Source: an uncultured Flavobacteriales bacterium
GTDB lineage: Bacteria; Bacteroidota; Bacteroidia; Flavobacteriales_D; Sanyastnellaceae
NCBI GenBank assembly: GCA_943787435.1
Contig: CALSMK010000021.1
Coordinates: 1 to 64,000, forward strand
DNA: 64,000 nt
Direction: 5' to 3'
Shown piece by piece: positions 19,932-30,100 of this stretch. A model generated the notes under the pieces. It was not told the DNA's origin, searched no databases, and saw only the letters and a list, made by a program, of their open reading frames with translations. Position 1 is the stretch's first letter. Each line of letters begins with the position of its first letter. The position numbers were made by a program, and so were the translations under genes.

Positions 19932-19961
19932 CGGGCTGCCTTCGGGCAGCCCGTTTTTTTT
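19932..19961 (+). terminator. Rho-independent terminator after giant gene 1
   Basis: CGGGCTGCC-TTCG-GGCAGCCCG is a perfect 9-bp GC-rich stem with a stable UUCG tetraloop, followed directly by T8. It marks the end of the giant gene 1 transcript. The rest of the 287-base gap (to 20193) is A+T-rich, presumably holding the promoter of giant gene 2. A weak inverted repeat (CACTT-gt-AAGTG) lies at 20023-20034. Confidence 0.9.
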
Positions 19962-20193
19962 ATGTCCAACCCTGTCCGCTTGGTATAAGGTTTGTCCGTC
20001 GATGAAATCAGGCAATTCGATGCACTTGTAAGTGTACATTTTCGACGAAATAGAGGTGAGTTCATATTCGTCGACTCTTATAGGATTGAAAACCAGTCAT
20101 ATAAACAGAAACAAAATATAAGAACACCCCGACCAAATATAATGATAGACGAATGAATTAGTGGGAAATTACAAGTGACCAAATCACGTCACG

Positions 20194-22344
20194 ATGAACC
20201 CTCTTCGTTTGCCCCCCGGCTTGGCCATTTCCTTCATTGGGATGGCGTTTTGCTTCGCTTCCGTTCAATCTGTTTACGCCGATACTGGCGGATGGCAAGA
20301 TTGTGATTCTTCATGTTATGTGACGTCTTACAATCCAGTCAACGACACGGTGGCTTGTCTCGAGGACCTCGACGCATATGCATGTGCCGCTTTGACCATC
20401 ATCGATACTTGCACCATGGCTCAGACCATTGCTGCCCAGGTTCTCGGCAATGGGGCAGACAGCGTGACCACTTGTTCAGCCATCACGTCTCAAGGCATTG
20501 GTCCGGATGGAGCCTTGCGCATGTATGGCATCTCGAATTCAGGGTTGGTGGACAGCGACTACTTCATTGAAACCGAAGTCGGTCTTTCTTTCACGCAGTA
20601 CAAGAATGATGTGGCCATCTTGACGGGGGAGATTGCGGCCGAAGACAACCCTGACCAACGGTTTGAGGTCTTCATTGTATATGAAAACAGGGTGGATGGC
20701 TCAGATTGGGACGGTGGATTTAAACATGACATCGCATGCATTCCCCCCACAGACACCTGGGACATTTATACCATGAAGCCCGATCAAAGTCACCTGCTGG
20801 GCAAGGGAGACTTAGAGGGAAGTTTAATTCGTGTGACGCACGCACCCAGTTCACAATATTTCGGTTTCCAAGTTGGAGAAGGGGCCAACGACCACAATTG
20901 TGAATACGGAGCAGGAGGTTGGTTCAGTTGGGAAGGGTCCATTTGCGGAACAGAGTTGGCTGGAGCCATGGGTGATGTGATCGTAGACCTGGATTGCCAA
21001 ACAGAGTTTGATCCCTGCAATGCCAGATCAACGGCTCATTTCAGTGCATACATCGAGGACTGTGGTGTGCTTCAGTACTCCTACGACATTGTTCGCCATG
21101 ACGATACTGCACCCATCATTGCTGGTGTGCCGGCAGACACCATTCAGGATTGTGAATTGCCATTGTTGGAGCCCACGGGTGTGACGGTGTCGGATGATTG
21201 CCCAGAGCCAGGCTTCCCGACTTTGACTTTTGAAGGGACCTTTGAAATTGATCCACAGGATGGACACTGCAAGACCTATGAGCAGCGTTGGCGCGCAGAA
21301 GATGCCTGTGGCAATGTGAGCGAGTCTTCAAGGTTCATTCACACGTACGACAACGTGCCGCCATCGATGGTCGGGCAGGAGATTTTGGAGTTGGAATGCG
21401 ACCAGTGGCCCGGTGGAAACGAGCCACCCTTTGACGTGCTGGCGGAAGCCGGTATCATTGATGTGCAAGACAATTGCCTCATGGACACCGTCTTGATCGA
21501 ATACGGTGTCATGTCGGGTGGTTGCCACTATGACCATGTCTTGACTTACACCCCCGTCGATGCCTGTGGCAATGTTGGGGAGAGCTTGTACCAAATTGTG
21601 GTCATCCATGACACCAGCCCACCCGTTCTGGTGGACATGCCCGCAGACACCACGGTGTCGTGTGCCACGGATCCATCAGTGGTGAACGCGGTTCCCACCG
21701 CCACGGACAACTGCGATCCAGATGTAGACCTGTCCGTCACCTCTGCCATTTTGGACGATGGCGATGGATGTCCAGAGACCTTCATCATTGAACGCATCTT
21801 CACCGCTGTAGACTGTGGTTACAACCACACCATAGACACCCAATATGTCCATGTTGTGGACACTGTGGCACCTCTGCTTTCCTTGGATTTGCCGGAGAAT
21901 GTTGTGTTGGAAGGGTGTTTTGGAGAGGAGGACCTGAGCATTGAGCAGTTGGGTGATGCCGAGGCCTCTGCCACGGACGATTGTGGCGAGGTCACCTTGA
22001 CGTTAACGCACACCGATCAGCTTATCGAGGTGTGCAGCAATGGAGCGGGCGCCCCAAGGGGGTTCCGCATCGCTGGAACGCACTTGGACTTTGGTTGGCG
22101 TGGACTGCACCGGAAACTCAACCTCCACGTCCGGAACGCAAACCATCGAAGTGCAAGACAATACCGCACCGTCCTTATCTGGCGATCCTGTGGTCACATT
22201 GGCCTGTGCAGATTGGTTGGACGGGTTCAGTGGAGAGGAAGCCCTCGCGGCTGGGTTCATTGTGGCATCAGACAATTGTTTGCTGGACTCTGTTTCGGTG
22301 GCCATCGTGGGCCAGCTCAGCGGCAGTTGCGCCGGCACCTTTGA
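20194..22344 (+). CDS. Giant HYR-repeat T9SS-secreted protein 2, N-terminal segment (frameshifted)
   Basis: The gene starts at ATG 20194 with a signal peptide (residues about 1-29, LAISFIGMAFCFASVQSVYA, cleavage before DTGGWQD). A Cys-rich stretch is followed at about 20488-21020 by a copy of the module that ends all three giant proteins (GDLEGSLIRVTHAPSSQYFGFQVGEGANDHN). HYR-type units follow, including the MSGGCHYDHVLTYTPVDACGN unit shared with protein 1. True coding in this frame ends near 22055: after CSNGAGAP the expected QGSASLERTW is found in the next frame. This is a single +1 shift in a G/C run, so the last roughly 95 residues of this ORF are spurious. The segment joins 22040..26437 to form a protein of about 2,080 aa. 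Confidence 0.8.
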   Translation: MNPLRLPPGLAISFIGMAFCFASVQSVYADTGGWQDCDSSCYVTSYNPVNDTVACLEDLDAYACAALTIIDTCTMAQTIAAQVLGNGADSVTTCSAITSQGIGPDGALRMYGISNSGLVDSDYFIETEVGLSFTQYKNDVAILTGEIAAEDNPDQRFEVFIVYENRVDGSDWDGGFKHDIACIPPTDTWDIYTMKPDQSHLLGKGDLEGSLIRVTHAPSSQYFGFQVGEGANDHNCEYGAGGWFSWEGSICGTELAGAMGDVIVDLDCQTEFDPCNARSTAHFSAYIEDCGVLQYSYDIVRHDDTAPIIAGVPADTIQDCELPLLEPTGVTVSDDCPEPGFPTLTFEGTFEIDPQDGHCKTYEQRWRAEDACGNVSESSRFIHTYDNVPPSMVGQEILELECDQWPGGNEPPFDVLAEAGIIDVQDNCLMDTVLIEYGVMSGGCHYDHVLTYTPVDACGNVGESLYQIVVIHDTSPPVLVDMPADTTVSCATDPSVVNAVPTATDNCDPDVDLSVTSAILDDGDGCPETFIIERIFTAVDCGYNHTIDTQYVHVVDTVAPLLSLDLPENVVLEGCFGEEDLSIEQLGDAEASATDDCGEVTLTLTHTDQLIEVCSNGAGAPRGFRIAGTHLDFGWRGLHRKLNLHVRNANHRSARQYRTVLIWRSCGHIGLCRLVGRVQWRGSPRGWVHCGIRQLFAGLCFGGHRGPAQRQLRRHL

Positions 22345-25300
22345 AGTGGTGTATACCGCTGTGGATGCTTGCGGATTGACAACGGATGCATCACAGATCA
22401 TCGAGCTCTTTGACAACGTTCCACCCGCCTTCACCTTGTTGCCCGAAGACGGCACCCTGTCCTGCGACGGAGATCCGTTGCCTTATGCCGAAGGAGAAGC
22501 CGAAGCTGAGGATGCATGCGGTTCGGTCACCATCACGGCCTCGGACGTCTTGGTCATAGATGGTTGTGGAGCCACTGCGGTTTGGGAGAGAACCCTCACG
22601 GCCACAGACGACTGTGACAACATCACAACCCACATCCAACGCTTCCAGCGTGAAGACAATGAAGGCCCCACCATCACATCCTTCCCCGATGATGTGGAAG
22701 CGTCTTGTGTGTTGCCTGCTTTTGACCCATCAGCGGTCACGGCCATGGACAATTGTGATGTGGCCCCAGTCATCCAACATTTTGATGACACCGTGAGCTA
22801 TTCCTGCAGTGGCACATTCGTGGTGGAGCGCCACATCGTGGCCACCGACTGCGCTGGAAATGCTTCAGAGGCCATCCAAACATTGAGCGTGGTGGACGAC
22901 ATCGCGCCCGACATGATTTCAGCCGGAGTCATGGTGACATTCTCATGCTCTGAGTGGGTGTGCGACATCGACTTGCTTCAAGAGCAAGGCTTCATTTCCG
23001 CCACGGACAATTGTGGTGAAGTGGATTTGAGCGTGACTTGTTTTGCCATGTCGGGCGGGTGCATCGAGCCATTTGGGACATACACCTTGCAGTACACGGC
23101 CACAGACCCCTGTGGCAATGCATCAACGGCCGAACAGATTTTGGTCCTGGTGGACGAGGAGGCCCCCGTGGGTGTTCTGGAATGTCCTGCTGATGTCACC
23201 TTGAATCTGGACTCGGAATGCAACTATGAATTGGGTGCGCCCAGTTCGGAAGATCCTTGGGGTCAGGCGTCAGGAAGTGCCACAGACAACTGTGACGCCA
23301 GTCCTGAGATGACCTTGTCTTTCAGTGACGGAGAGCCCCAATCCTCATGCGGAGTTGGCGGGAACATCACCATTGAAAGGACCCACACGTTGGAAGTGGA
23401 AGACCGCTGCGGGAACATCAGCACCGAGACCTGCATCCAAACCATTGTGTTCTTGGATACCCACGGTCCAGAGTTGGAGGTTTCACCGGTGTTTCCTCAG
23501 AACATCTTTGACTGTGTGGCCAATACCGATACTTCCATCGCGGCTTTGGGTTCTCCCACAGTCATGGCCACAGATGCATGTGGTGGCGAGGTCACCGTGG
23601 ACATCTCATATTCCGATTCCTTCACAACGTCCTGCGCTGGGGACGACAGCCAGCCCCAAGGAAGTGCAACTTTGGAGCGCACATTCACGGTCACGGCCAC
23701 CGACTGCGTGGGCAATGAGACCACCTCGGAAACCACTCAGATCATCAATTTCTTTGACATTGAGGCGCCTGAGCTGACCTTGACCTGCCCGGCTGATGCG
23801 ACGGTCTTGGCCGATTCGGATTGCAATGCCGATTTGGCCACCGACGTGCTGGGTCTACCCGGTGTATTGGCCACTGACAATTGCGACACAGAGGTGTCGT
23901 ACACCATCGAATTTACCGATGTGGAGACCCCAGGGGACTGTATCGGAAACCGCACCATTGCGCGGACATTCACGGTGGAGGCCATCGATGACTGTGGCCA
24001 GACCGAGTCTGCGACGTGCACACAAAACATCACCGTTTTGGATGAGGTGGCGCCAACGGTGTTCTTGACTTGTCCGGAGGATGCTCAAATTGAATTGGAC
24101 GACAACTGTGCTTGGCCCGGCGATTCTGGAGCACCAGATGTGATTGTGGCGGATGGTTGCGATCCCTCTCCCGTCATTGAGATTTCCCATGTAGACCACG
24201 ATACGCTTGCCTTGTGCACAGGAGATGACTCAAGCCCTGAGGGCAGTTTCTCTTTCATTCGGACGTGGACGGTTCAAGCAACGGATGACTGCGGCAACAG
24301 CCACATGATCAGCTGTGACCAATTGGTGACACTCTTGGATGTCTTGGCTCCGATCAACCATGGTTTGCAAACCTTGACGACCGACACGTTGGTGCTGGAC
24401 AACGATTGTTCCGTTGATCTCGCACCGGCCTTGTATCCAGCGTCTTCGGCGGAGGATGCTTGTGATGGTGAAGTGGCCCTCACGGTCGATTTCACAGACG
24501 ATCCTGCTGTCTACGAGGCCCAGTCCGATGGCGTGGCCCTGGAAATCGACACGTTGACCATGAGCGGGGTGGCTGGAATGACCACGTATCGGCTCTACGC
24601 TTCTTTGACGGACCTTTCAGACGTGCTATCGGCCGTGGTTGGAGAAGGAAACGATGCCACATGGATCACCTCTACTGCTCCTTTCTATCAGCATCCCGCA
24701 GGTGGAGCGACTCCACAGGGAATCAATCCTCTGTTGTTCGAGGCATTCCCAGAGTTGGAGTTTGACTCTTGGTTGACCATTGGAATCGAACAGGCTCCTG
24801 ACCCAGGAAATGGGGAGGGAGATGTCCAGCTGCTTCAGACATCCACCTGGGTGCAGGAGTTTGAAGCCGGAAATTCAGTGGCATTGAACAGCGGCTTCGG
24901 CGATGGTTGGTTCTCCACCTCCAACACCACCAATGGCGTTCCAGATGCTTCTGGTCGGGTTCTCATTGCTCAGCTGACCACAGCGGGTCATTTGAGCGGC
25001 CAACTCTACTTCCAAATCCTCGAAGGAGGAGTGGGTGGAACAGACGTGAGGTACACGCTGTCGTTTGGCAACGCCTGCACCGAGGAAGACGGGCTGCAAG
25101 AGGGCAGCTACACGTTTGTGCGGACTTGGCAGGGTGTGGCCACCGACGATTGCGGCAATGCCGATACCCTTTACACCTTCCAAAATGTAGCCGTTCTGGA
25201 TACGGCCGCTCCGCAGTGGACGGAGACCTGCGGCTTGGAAAACGGGGAAGAAATCACGCTGCCCTGTGCAGGAGAGGAGATCCTTGACTTTGATCCGATG

Positions 25301-26437
25301 CCGGACCCTTGTCTTGTGGATGCGGTTGACCAATGCGACACAGAGGTGGGCATTGCCCGGTTCGATGACATTGACCCAGATGCCCCAACGGGAGAGGTTT
25401 GCAACGTGTGTGCACCGTCTGATCCCGCACCAACCAATGGCGGATTGACCTGCGATGGAGAAGCTCCTCAATCGATGCGCTTGTTCAATTTCAATGGTGC
25501 TGCTGAGGCCTCATTCACGCTGACTTCAACAGAGTTGTCTAGGGTTCAAGTGGGCTGTGACAGCAGCTTGCTGGTGACGTTGAACCTGTCGGATGGAGCC
25601 GGAGGGGGCTTTGTTTATGAGGCCACTTACGAAGGTGGATGGGATTGGGAAAGCTGGAGCGGAGACGGTCATCCCGGTGAATCGGGGACGGGAGGTTCTT
25701 ACAAGCAAGACTGTCCTTCAATTTTTGACGGAAACCCAGTGTGGTTGGATTGGCATTACTTCATCCTGACAGGAGGATCTCTGGAAGGAACGGGAACCTA
25801 TGAAGGGAGTTCGTTCAACTTGTCTCACCAGCCATCGAGCATGTACTTCGGCTTCCAGGTGGGTGCAGGAGCCAACAACAAAAACGAAGAATATGGAGCC
25901 AGCGGCTGGTTCTTCTGGGACGGACAGTTGGTGTTGGATGGAGTGGCCCAAGGAAACTGGGCTTCCAGTGGTGACATCTTCTTGGACTTGAATTGCTGCT
26001 TGCCCTGGGAGGCTGAGCACGACTATGTGGCCCAAGACGATTGCGGCAATGCAGTCGCCTTTGAGTACACCGTCACCAATTCAGGAATCCCATCGGAGAC
26101 TGGAGCAGGTCTGCAGGGCAATGGCCACACCAGTGGCCCAGTGGTCTTGGCAGGAGGGGCTCCGGCAAAGTCGCCCATTCAAATTGTGGGCTTGATGCCA
26201 AACCCCACTTCCGACTTGGCCCAATTGCAGTTTGAGGTGTCCGAATCTCAGCGGTTGACTGTTCGTTTGCACACGATGTCGGGCGGACATCTGATGGATT
26301 TGTTTGATGCCGTGGCTGAGCCCAACATCATTTATCAGTTGCCCATCGATGTAGCGGGCATGGCCTCCGGCTTGTACCAACTCAGAATTGCAGGGTCGGA
26401 ATACAGCGAGGTGAGGAAGTTATTGGTCTCAGAATGA
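22040..26437 (+). CDS. Giant HYR-repeat T9SS-secreted protein 2, C-terminal segment (1,465 aa)
   Basis: This segment continues the gene that starts at 20194. The ATG at 22040 is out of frame with the true upstream coding and is not a start. About 12 HYR-type units follow, many of the EGSFSFIRTWTVQATDDCGN type and several beginning LTCPADATVLADSDCN. At about 24532-25065 a shared module (FDSWLTIGIEQAPDPGNGE...RVLIAQLTTAGHLSGQLYFQIL) is inserted into a unit that resumes with QEGSYTFVRTWQGVATDDCGN. A second copy of the terminal module follows at about 25390-26070 (SLEGTGTYEGSSFNLSHQPSSMYFGFQ). The protein ends in a T9SS type A tail (IQIVGLMPNPTSD...YSEVRKLLVSE). It is extracellular and surface-attached by inference. 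Confidence 0.85.
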   Translation: MERAPQGGSASLERTWTLVGVDCTGNSTSTSGTQTIEVQDNTAPSLSGDPVVTLACADWLDGFSGEEALAAGFIVASDNCLLDSVSVAIVGQLSGSCAGTFEVVYTAVDACGLTTDASQIIELFDNVPPAFTLLPEDGTLSCDGDPLPYAEGEAEAEDACGSVTITASDVLVIDGCGATAVWERTLTATDDCDNITTHIQRFQREDNEGPTITSFPDDVEASCVLPAFDPSAVTAMDNCDVAPVIQHFDDTVSYSCSGTFVVERHIVATDCAGNASEAIQTLSVVDDIAPDMISAGVMVTFSCSEWVCDIDLLQEQGFISATDNCGEVDLSVTCFAMSGGCIEPFGTYTLQYTATDPCGNASTAEQILVLVDEEAPVGVLECPADVTLNLDSECNYELGAPSSEDPWGQASGSATDNCDASPEMTLSFSDGEPQSSCGVGGNITIERTHTLEVEDRCGNISTETCIQTIVFLDTHGPELEVSPVFPQNIFDCVANTDTSIAALGSPTVMATDACGGEVTVDISYSDSFTTSCAGDDSQPQGSATLERTFTVTATDCVGNETTSETTQIINFFDIEAPELTLTCPADATVLADSDCNADLATDVLGLPGVLATDNCDTEVSYTIEFTDVETPGDCIGNRTIARTFTVEAIDDCGQTESATCTQNITVLDEVAPTVFLTCPEDAQIELDDNCAWPGDSGAPDVIVADGCDPSPVIEISHVDHDTLALCTGDDSSPEGSFSFIRTWTVQATDDCGNSHMISCDQLVTLLDVLAPINHGLQTLTTDTLVLDNDCSVDLAPALYPASSAEDACDGEVALTVDFTDDPAVYEAQSDGVALEIDTLTMSGVAGMTTYRLYASLTDLSDVLSAVVGEGNDATWITSTAPFYQHPAGGATPQGINPLLFEAFPELEFDSWLTIGIEQAPDPGNGEGDVQLLQTSTWVQEFEAGNSVALNSGFGDGWFSTSNTTNGVPDASGRVLIAQLTTAGHLSGQLYFQILEGGVGGTDVRYTLSFGNACTEEDGLQEGSYTFVRTWQGVATDDCGNADTLYTFQNVAVLDTAAPQWTETCGLENGEEITLPCAGEEILDFDPMPDPCLVDAVDQCDTEVGIARFDDIDPDAPTGEVCNVCAPSDPAPTNGGLTCDGEAPQSMRLFNFNGAAEASFTLTSTELSRVQVGCDSSLLVTLNLSDGAGGGFVYEATYEGGWDWESWSGDGHPGESGTGGSYKQDCPSIFDGNPVWLDWHYFILTGGSLEGTGTYEGSSFNLSHQPSSMYFGFQVGAGANNKNEEYGASGWFFWDGQLVLDGVAQGNWASSGDIFLDLNCCLPWEAEHDYVAQDDCGNAVAFEYTVTNSGIPSETGAGLQGNGHTSGPVVLAGGAPAKSPIQIVGLMPNPTSDLAQLQFEVSESQRLTVRLHTMSGGHLMDLFDAVAEPNIIYQLPIDVAGMASGLYQLRIAGSEYSEVRKLLVSE

Positions 26438-26456
26438 GGGTATAATCAGGCGAAAG

Positions 26457-26497
26457 ACACATGAGAGAGACGCGAAATTCGCGCCTCTCTCATGTGT
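26457..26497. terminator. Long perfect hairpin after giant gene 2 (terminator-like, no T-run)
   Basis: ACACATGAGAGAG-A-CGCGAA / TTCGCG-C-CTCTCTCATGTGT forms a 19-bp stem with one A:C mismatch and almost no loop, 20 bases after the stop of giant gene 2. No T-tract follows, so it is either an intrinsic terminator working without a U-run, an mRNA 3'-end stabiliser, or the scar of an inserted element. The ORF-track call at 26461 starts inside this hairpin and is not a gene. Confidence 0.55.
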
Positions 26498-26519
26498 TCA
26501 ATAAGGAAGGCGTCACCGA

Positions 26520-26954
26520 AATTGACGGCTTTGAGAATACAAGGTTAAAGCTACCGTCTGCCAGCAAATCGAGGTGCTGTGCACATGGATTGGGTGGCGC
26601 CAACTGGGAAAACGAAGGCCCGTTGAGCCATCTGGCCCCTTCGGAGACCTCATCCCTGGGCATTTGGGTCAGGCTGTGGCCGACCTGATCGCCATCGGAT
26701 CACCTCGCGATGACGATAACGTCATTATCGGGGTTTGGGGGACTTCTTGTTGGACTCCAACACGACCAAATTTGGAGGGTGTCCGGAGAGCAAAGCTGAT
26801 GTTTCACAACAAAATGTCCGTTCGGGCCACGATGACGCCTTCAGTGACGGATTGGCAGCAGTCGTGGCCATGCTCGACGACAACATCTGAACCAGTGCAG
26901 GTTCGGTCTTCGCTGTGTACAGCGAGGTTCGAAAACTCCTGATTGCTGACTAAG
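26520..26954 (+). pseudogene. Decayed remnant of a giant-protein-3 paralogue (beta-propeller pieces fused to a T9SS tail)
   Basis: Short islands in shifting frames match giant protein 3. NWENEGPLSHLAPFGDLI matches its NWGYEGSLSHMAPFGSLV. DLIAIGSPRDDDNVI matches LLAIGVPRDDEYVI. LAAVVAMLDDNI then TSAGSVF matches LAAIGATLDDNIYDDAGSVY. The end reads VYSEVRKLLIAD followed by TAA at 26952-26954, the standard last residues of a T9SS sorting domain. The HYR array and terminal module that should lie between are absent. It is therefore a vestige with a large internal deletion plus point decay, not an expressed gene. The ORFs 26461..26688 and 26574..26942 are parts of it. Confidence 0.65.
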
Positions 26955-26980
26955 AAATATATTTTTCGATAAAAAACCAG

Positions 26981-27009
26981 AAAGAGGGAGTGTGACACCC
27001 CTCTTTTTT
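26981..27009 (+). terminator. Rho-independent terminator after the relic gene
   Basis: AAAGAGGG / CCCTCTTT stem (26981-26988 with 26999-27006), 10-base loop, then more Ts. It follows the stop of the decayed paralogue by 26 bases, which supports that a real gene once ended there. The next 130 bases lead to giant gene 3 and contain its promoter; I see no clear -33/-7 pair. Confidence 0.7.
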
Positions 27010-27143
27010 GTTGGGTCGTCCCTTGAGGCGTGCGCTCTCGGCGATTGCAAACGCCCACAAGATTGACTATAGAATCGGGTTTTCTATCGATGAATTTCAT
27101 TGATTCCACCCCATTTTCACCATGACCAAACCTTGTTCACGCT

Positions 27144-30100
27144 ATGCTCAGCCTTCGCTGCTCTCTAAATGCGCCTTCAACGGCGCCCGTTTTTTCGAGA
27201 TTCACCACCCTCGCTTCTTTTTTGACCTTGGGTCTTTGGATGCTTTTGGCACCATCGGTACATGCTCAATGTCCGAATGACAACGATGCTTGGTTGACGT
27301 GGGACTTCACAACAGAAGGAGAAACCGCCTCAACTTCGTGCATTTTTAGTGGAGAACACAACATCTTGGAGGTGCTCGAGGCCGCGACATACGAGGTCAA
27401 CACATGTGCTTCTTCATGGGATACACAGCTCACCATTTATGACGTTGCGACTGGAGCAGTTGTCGCTTACGACGACAATGGGTGTGGATTGCAATCGACT
27501 GTGACTTTCACCGCTGCACAGGATGGGACCTACCTTCTCGTGATGGATGATGCTTCTTGTTCGGTTCCAGTGGGAACGGAATGTGGGTATATGGAAGCGA
27601 CACTGGTCAATTTGGGCATTCCCGGTGCTTGCGCTAACGCCGTTGTGGCGGTGTCTGGTGAGGTCTATGATTTCAACTTGGCAGCGGGCAATGGAGAGCT
27701 CAATCCGTCCGATGGGCCGAATGGAACTCCAGGAGATGAGGTGGTGTATGAATTCACTGCAACGGTGAATGGCACCCACAATGTGACGGTGACCAATGAC
27801 GATGGTTTGGTGGACTTGTTTGTGGGGGAGGTGTGTTCAGAGGATGACTTCACCTATGTAGAGCAGGTGTCTCAGTTTCACCTGCATTCGCTCGATTTGG
27901 TCGCGGGCTCCACATACTATTTCATGGTGGATGATCAAAACACAACAACCAACACAGGAACTTTCACCATTACAGACCCAAATTATTGTGGGTCAGGCAT
28001 AAACGAGTCGCATGCACTCGTTGCGAACGATACGCTGACCATTCAAGACAACACCTCAGACTTGCCTGACTGTTGTTTTTTCCAGCCTTCGAATGATGCC
28101 ACATACGAATTGATTGTGCCTGAATCGGGCAGCCTCTGGATTTCTGCCTGTGGGTCTTCTTTCGATACCTACATGTACCTCTCAACCTCGACTTGCGGAG
28201 GCATCACTTTGGCCGAAAACGACGATTTCTGTGGCAGTCAATCGCTCATAGAAGTAGATGTAACCGCGGGCACGTATTACGTGACTTTAGAGGGCAGCCA
28301 AGACACCGAGATGGGGGCCTTTGAGCTTGAAATACTCAATACGCCCTTCGCTCCTTATTCAGTGCATTCGAAGCATGCGAGCTCACAGCAGGGTGAGGGC
28401 TTGAAATACGGCTCTTCCGTTGCGATGAGTGGCGATGTTCTCGTGGTGGCAGATGAGCAAGAACACGTTGAGGTTTTGAGAAAGGCCGCTGATGGTTCTT
28501 GGGCATTAGAAGCCATCATTTCCGCTCCTTCAGCGGACATCAGTTTTGGTGCCCGTGAAGCACTGGCGACCAATGGTGATTGGATTGCCATAGGAGCCAA
28601 GTTGGATGACACATATGCCAGCAACGCAGGTGCCGTTCACATGTACAAATTCGACGGCACGAACTGGGGATACGAAGGCTCCTTGAGCCACATGGCCCCA
28701 TTTGGAAGTCTCGTCACGGACCAATTCGGTATGGCTGTGGCCATGGACGGAGACCGGATGGTCGTGGGTTCAAGGGCAGAGAATGGTGTAGGTGCGGCAG
28801 GAGCAGTTCACTATTTTCAGTACAACACCATGCTGGACATGTGGGTGGAGAGCGGCTTTATCGCCAGTGAGCACACTTCGGGCAACTCCACCAGCAAATT
28901 CGGTGAAAGCGTCGACATTTCTGGCGATTACTTGATTGTCGGTGAGCACAGGAACAACACCAATGGCAACTTTGCCGGTGCGGTTCACATCTACTCTTTC
29001 TACAATCAATGTTGGCACATCCAGAATGTGTTTTACGGTCACGAAGCCAACGATCAGTTGGGTCGGTCTGTGGCCATCAGTGGCGACAATGCGGTGGCTG
29101 GTTCTCCGTTCGCCGACATGAACGGACTCAATGAGTCTGGCGCGGCAACGCTTTATCAATTGACGCCATTCAGCGGGGGAGAGTCTTTTTGGTCGGAGAC
29201 ATTCCACTTTGCTCCCGATGGGACAGCAGCTGGAGATTGGTTTGGAGATGCAGTAGACATTGACGGTGGTCTTCTCGCCATCGGAGTGCCTCGCGATGAC
29301 GAATACGTGATCAATGGAGGCGCGGGTTACTTCCTCTTTGACTGCACAGGTGGTTCTTTGAACTGCGTGAATGAGGGCTTTGCCTGCGATGCCATGCAAA
29401 ATGACCGTTTGGGATTTGATGTGGCGGTCAGCGGTGAATTGGCTGCCATCGGTGCCACTTTGGATGACAACATTTATGATGACGCAGGATCGGTTTACAT
29501 CCTCGGTTCCAACGACATCGGCTTCGAGTGCGACCTCACGGCTCCAGGTGATACCGAAACCGATTTGATTTCAGCGGACGATTCAGGCGCCAGCGCTTCG
29601 GATGACACGACCCGCAATACCACACCTGATTTTGATGTTTTCCTTCCCGGAGGAAGCGGACTTTCTGTGACCGAAGGATACTTGGCACAGGCGGGTGATG
29701 CCCTCATATTCTACCTCGAAGGCAGCGGAGACAGCACGACTGTGATTTTGTCCGAAGACGACATCGACAGCGGCGTGTACAACTTCGAGTTTGTCTACCC
29801 TGGACCCGTCCTTGAAGATGGTGTTTACACCTTCTGCTCTTACCTGATTGATGTGTTTGGCAACGTGGGTTCCACAGACTGCGTGACCATTGTGGTTGAC
29901 AACGAAGATCCAGAGCCAGTCCTTGACTTTGGTGCCTCTGCCATCGCAGGCTCTGACACGACGCTTTACCTCGACAACAGCGGTAACGTCGTCTTGAACA
30001 TTGAGGGCAGCGACAACATCTCCGCTACGGACAACATCGCGATGGATACACTCTATGCCGACATCACGGACTTCGATTGCGACGATGCCGGCACCATCGT

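Noticed and set aside
20023-20034. Inverted repeat CACTT-gt-AAGTG upstream of giant gene 2
   Set aside because: The arms are only 5 bp with a 2-base gap in A+T-rich sequence; this is expected by chance and too weak to call an operator.
26461-26688. 75-residue ORF in the gap before giant gene 3
   Set aside because: It starts inside a hairpin, and its only similarity is to out-of-frame pieces of the decayed propeller relic.
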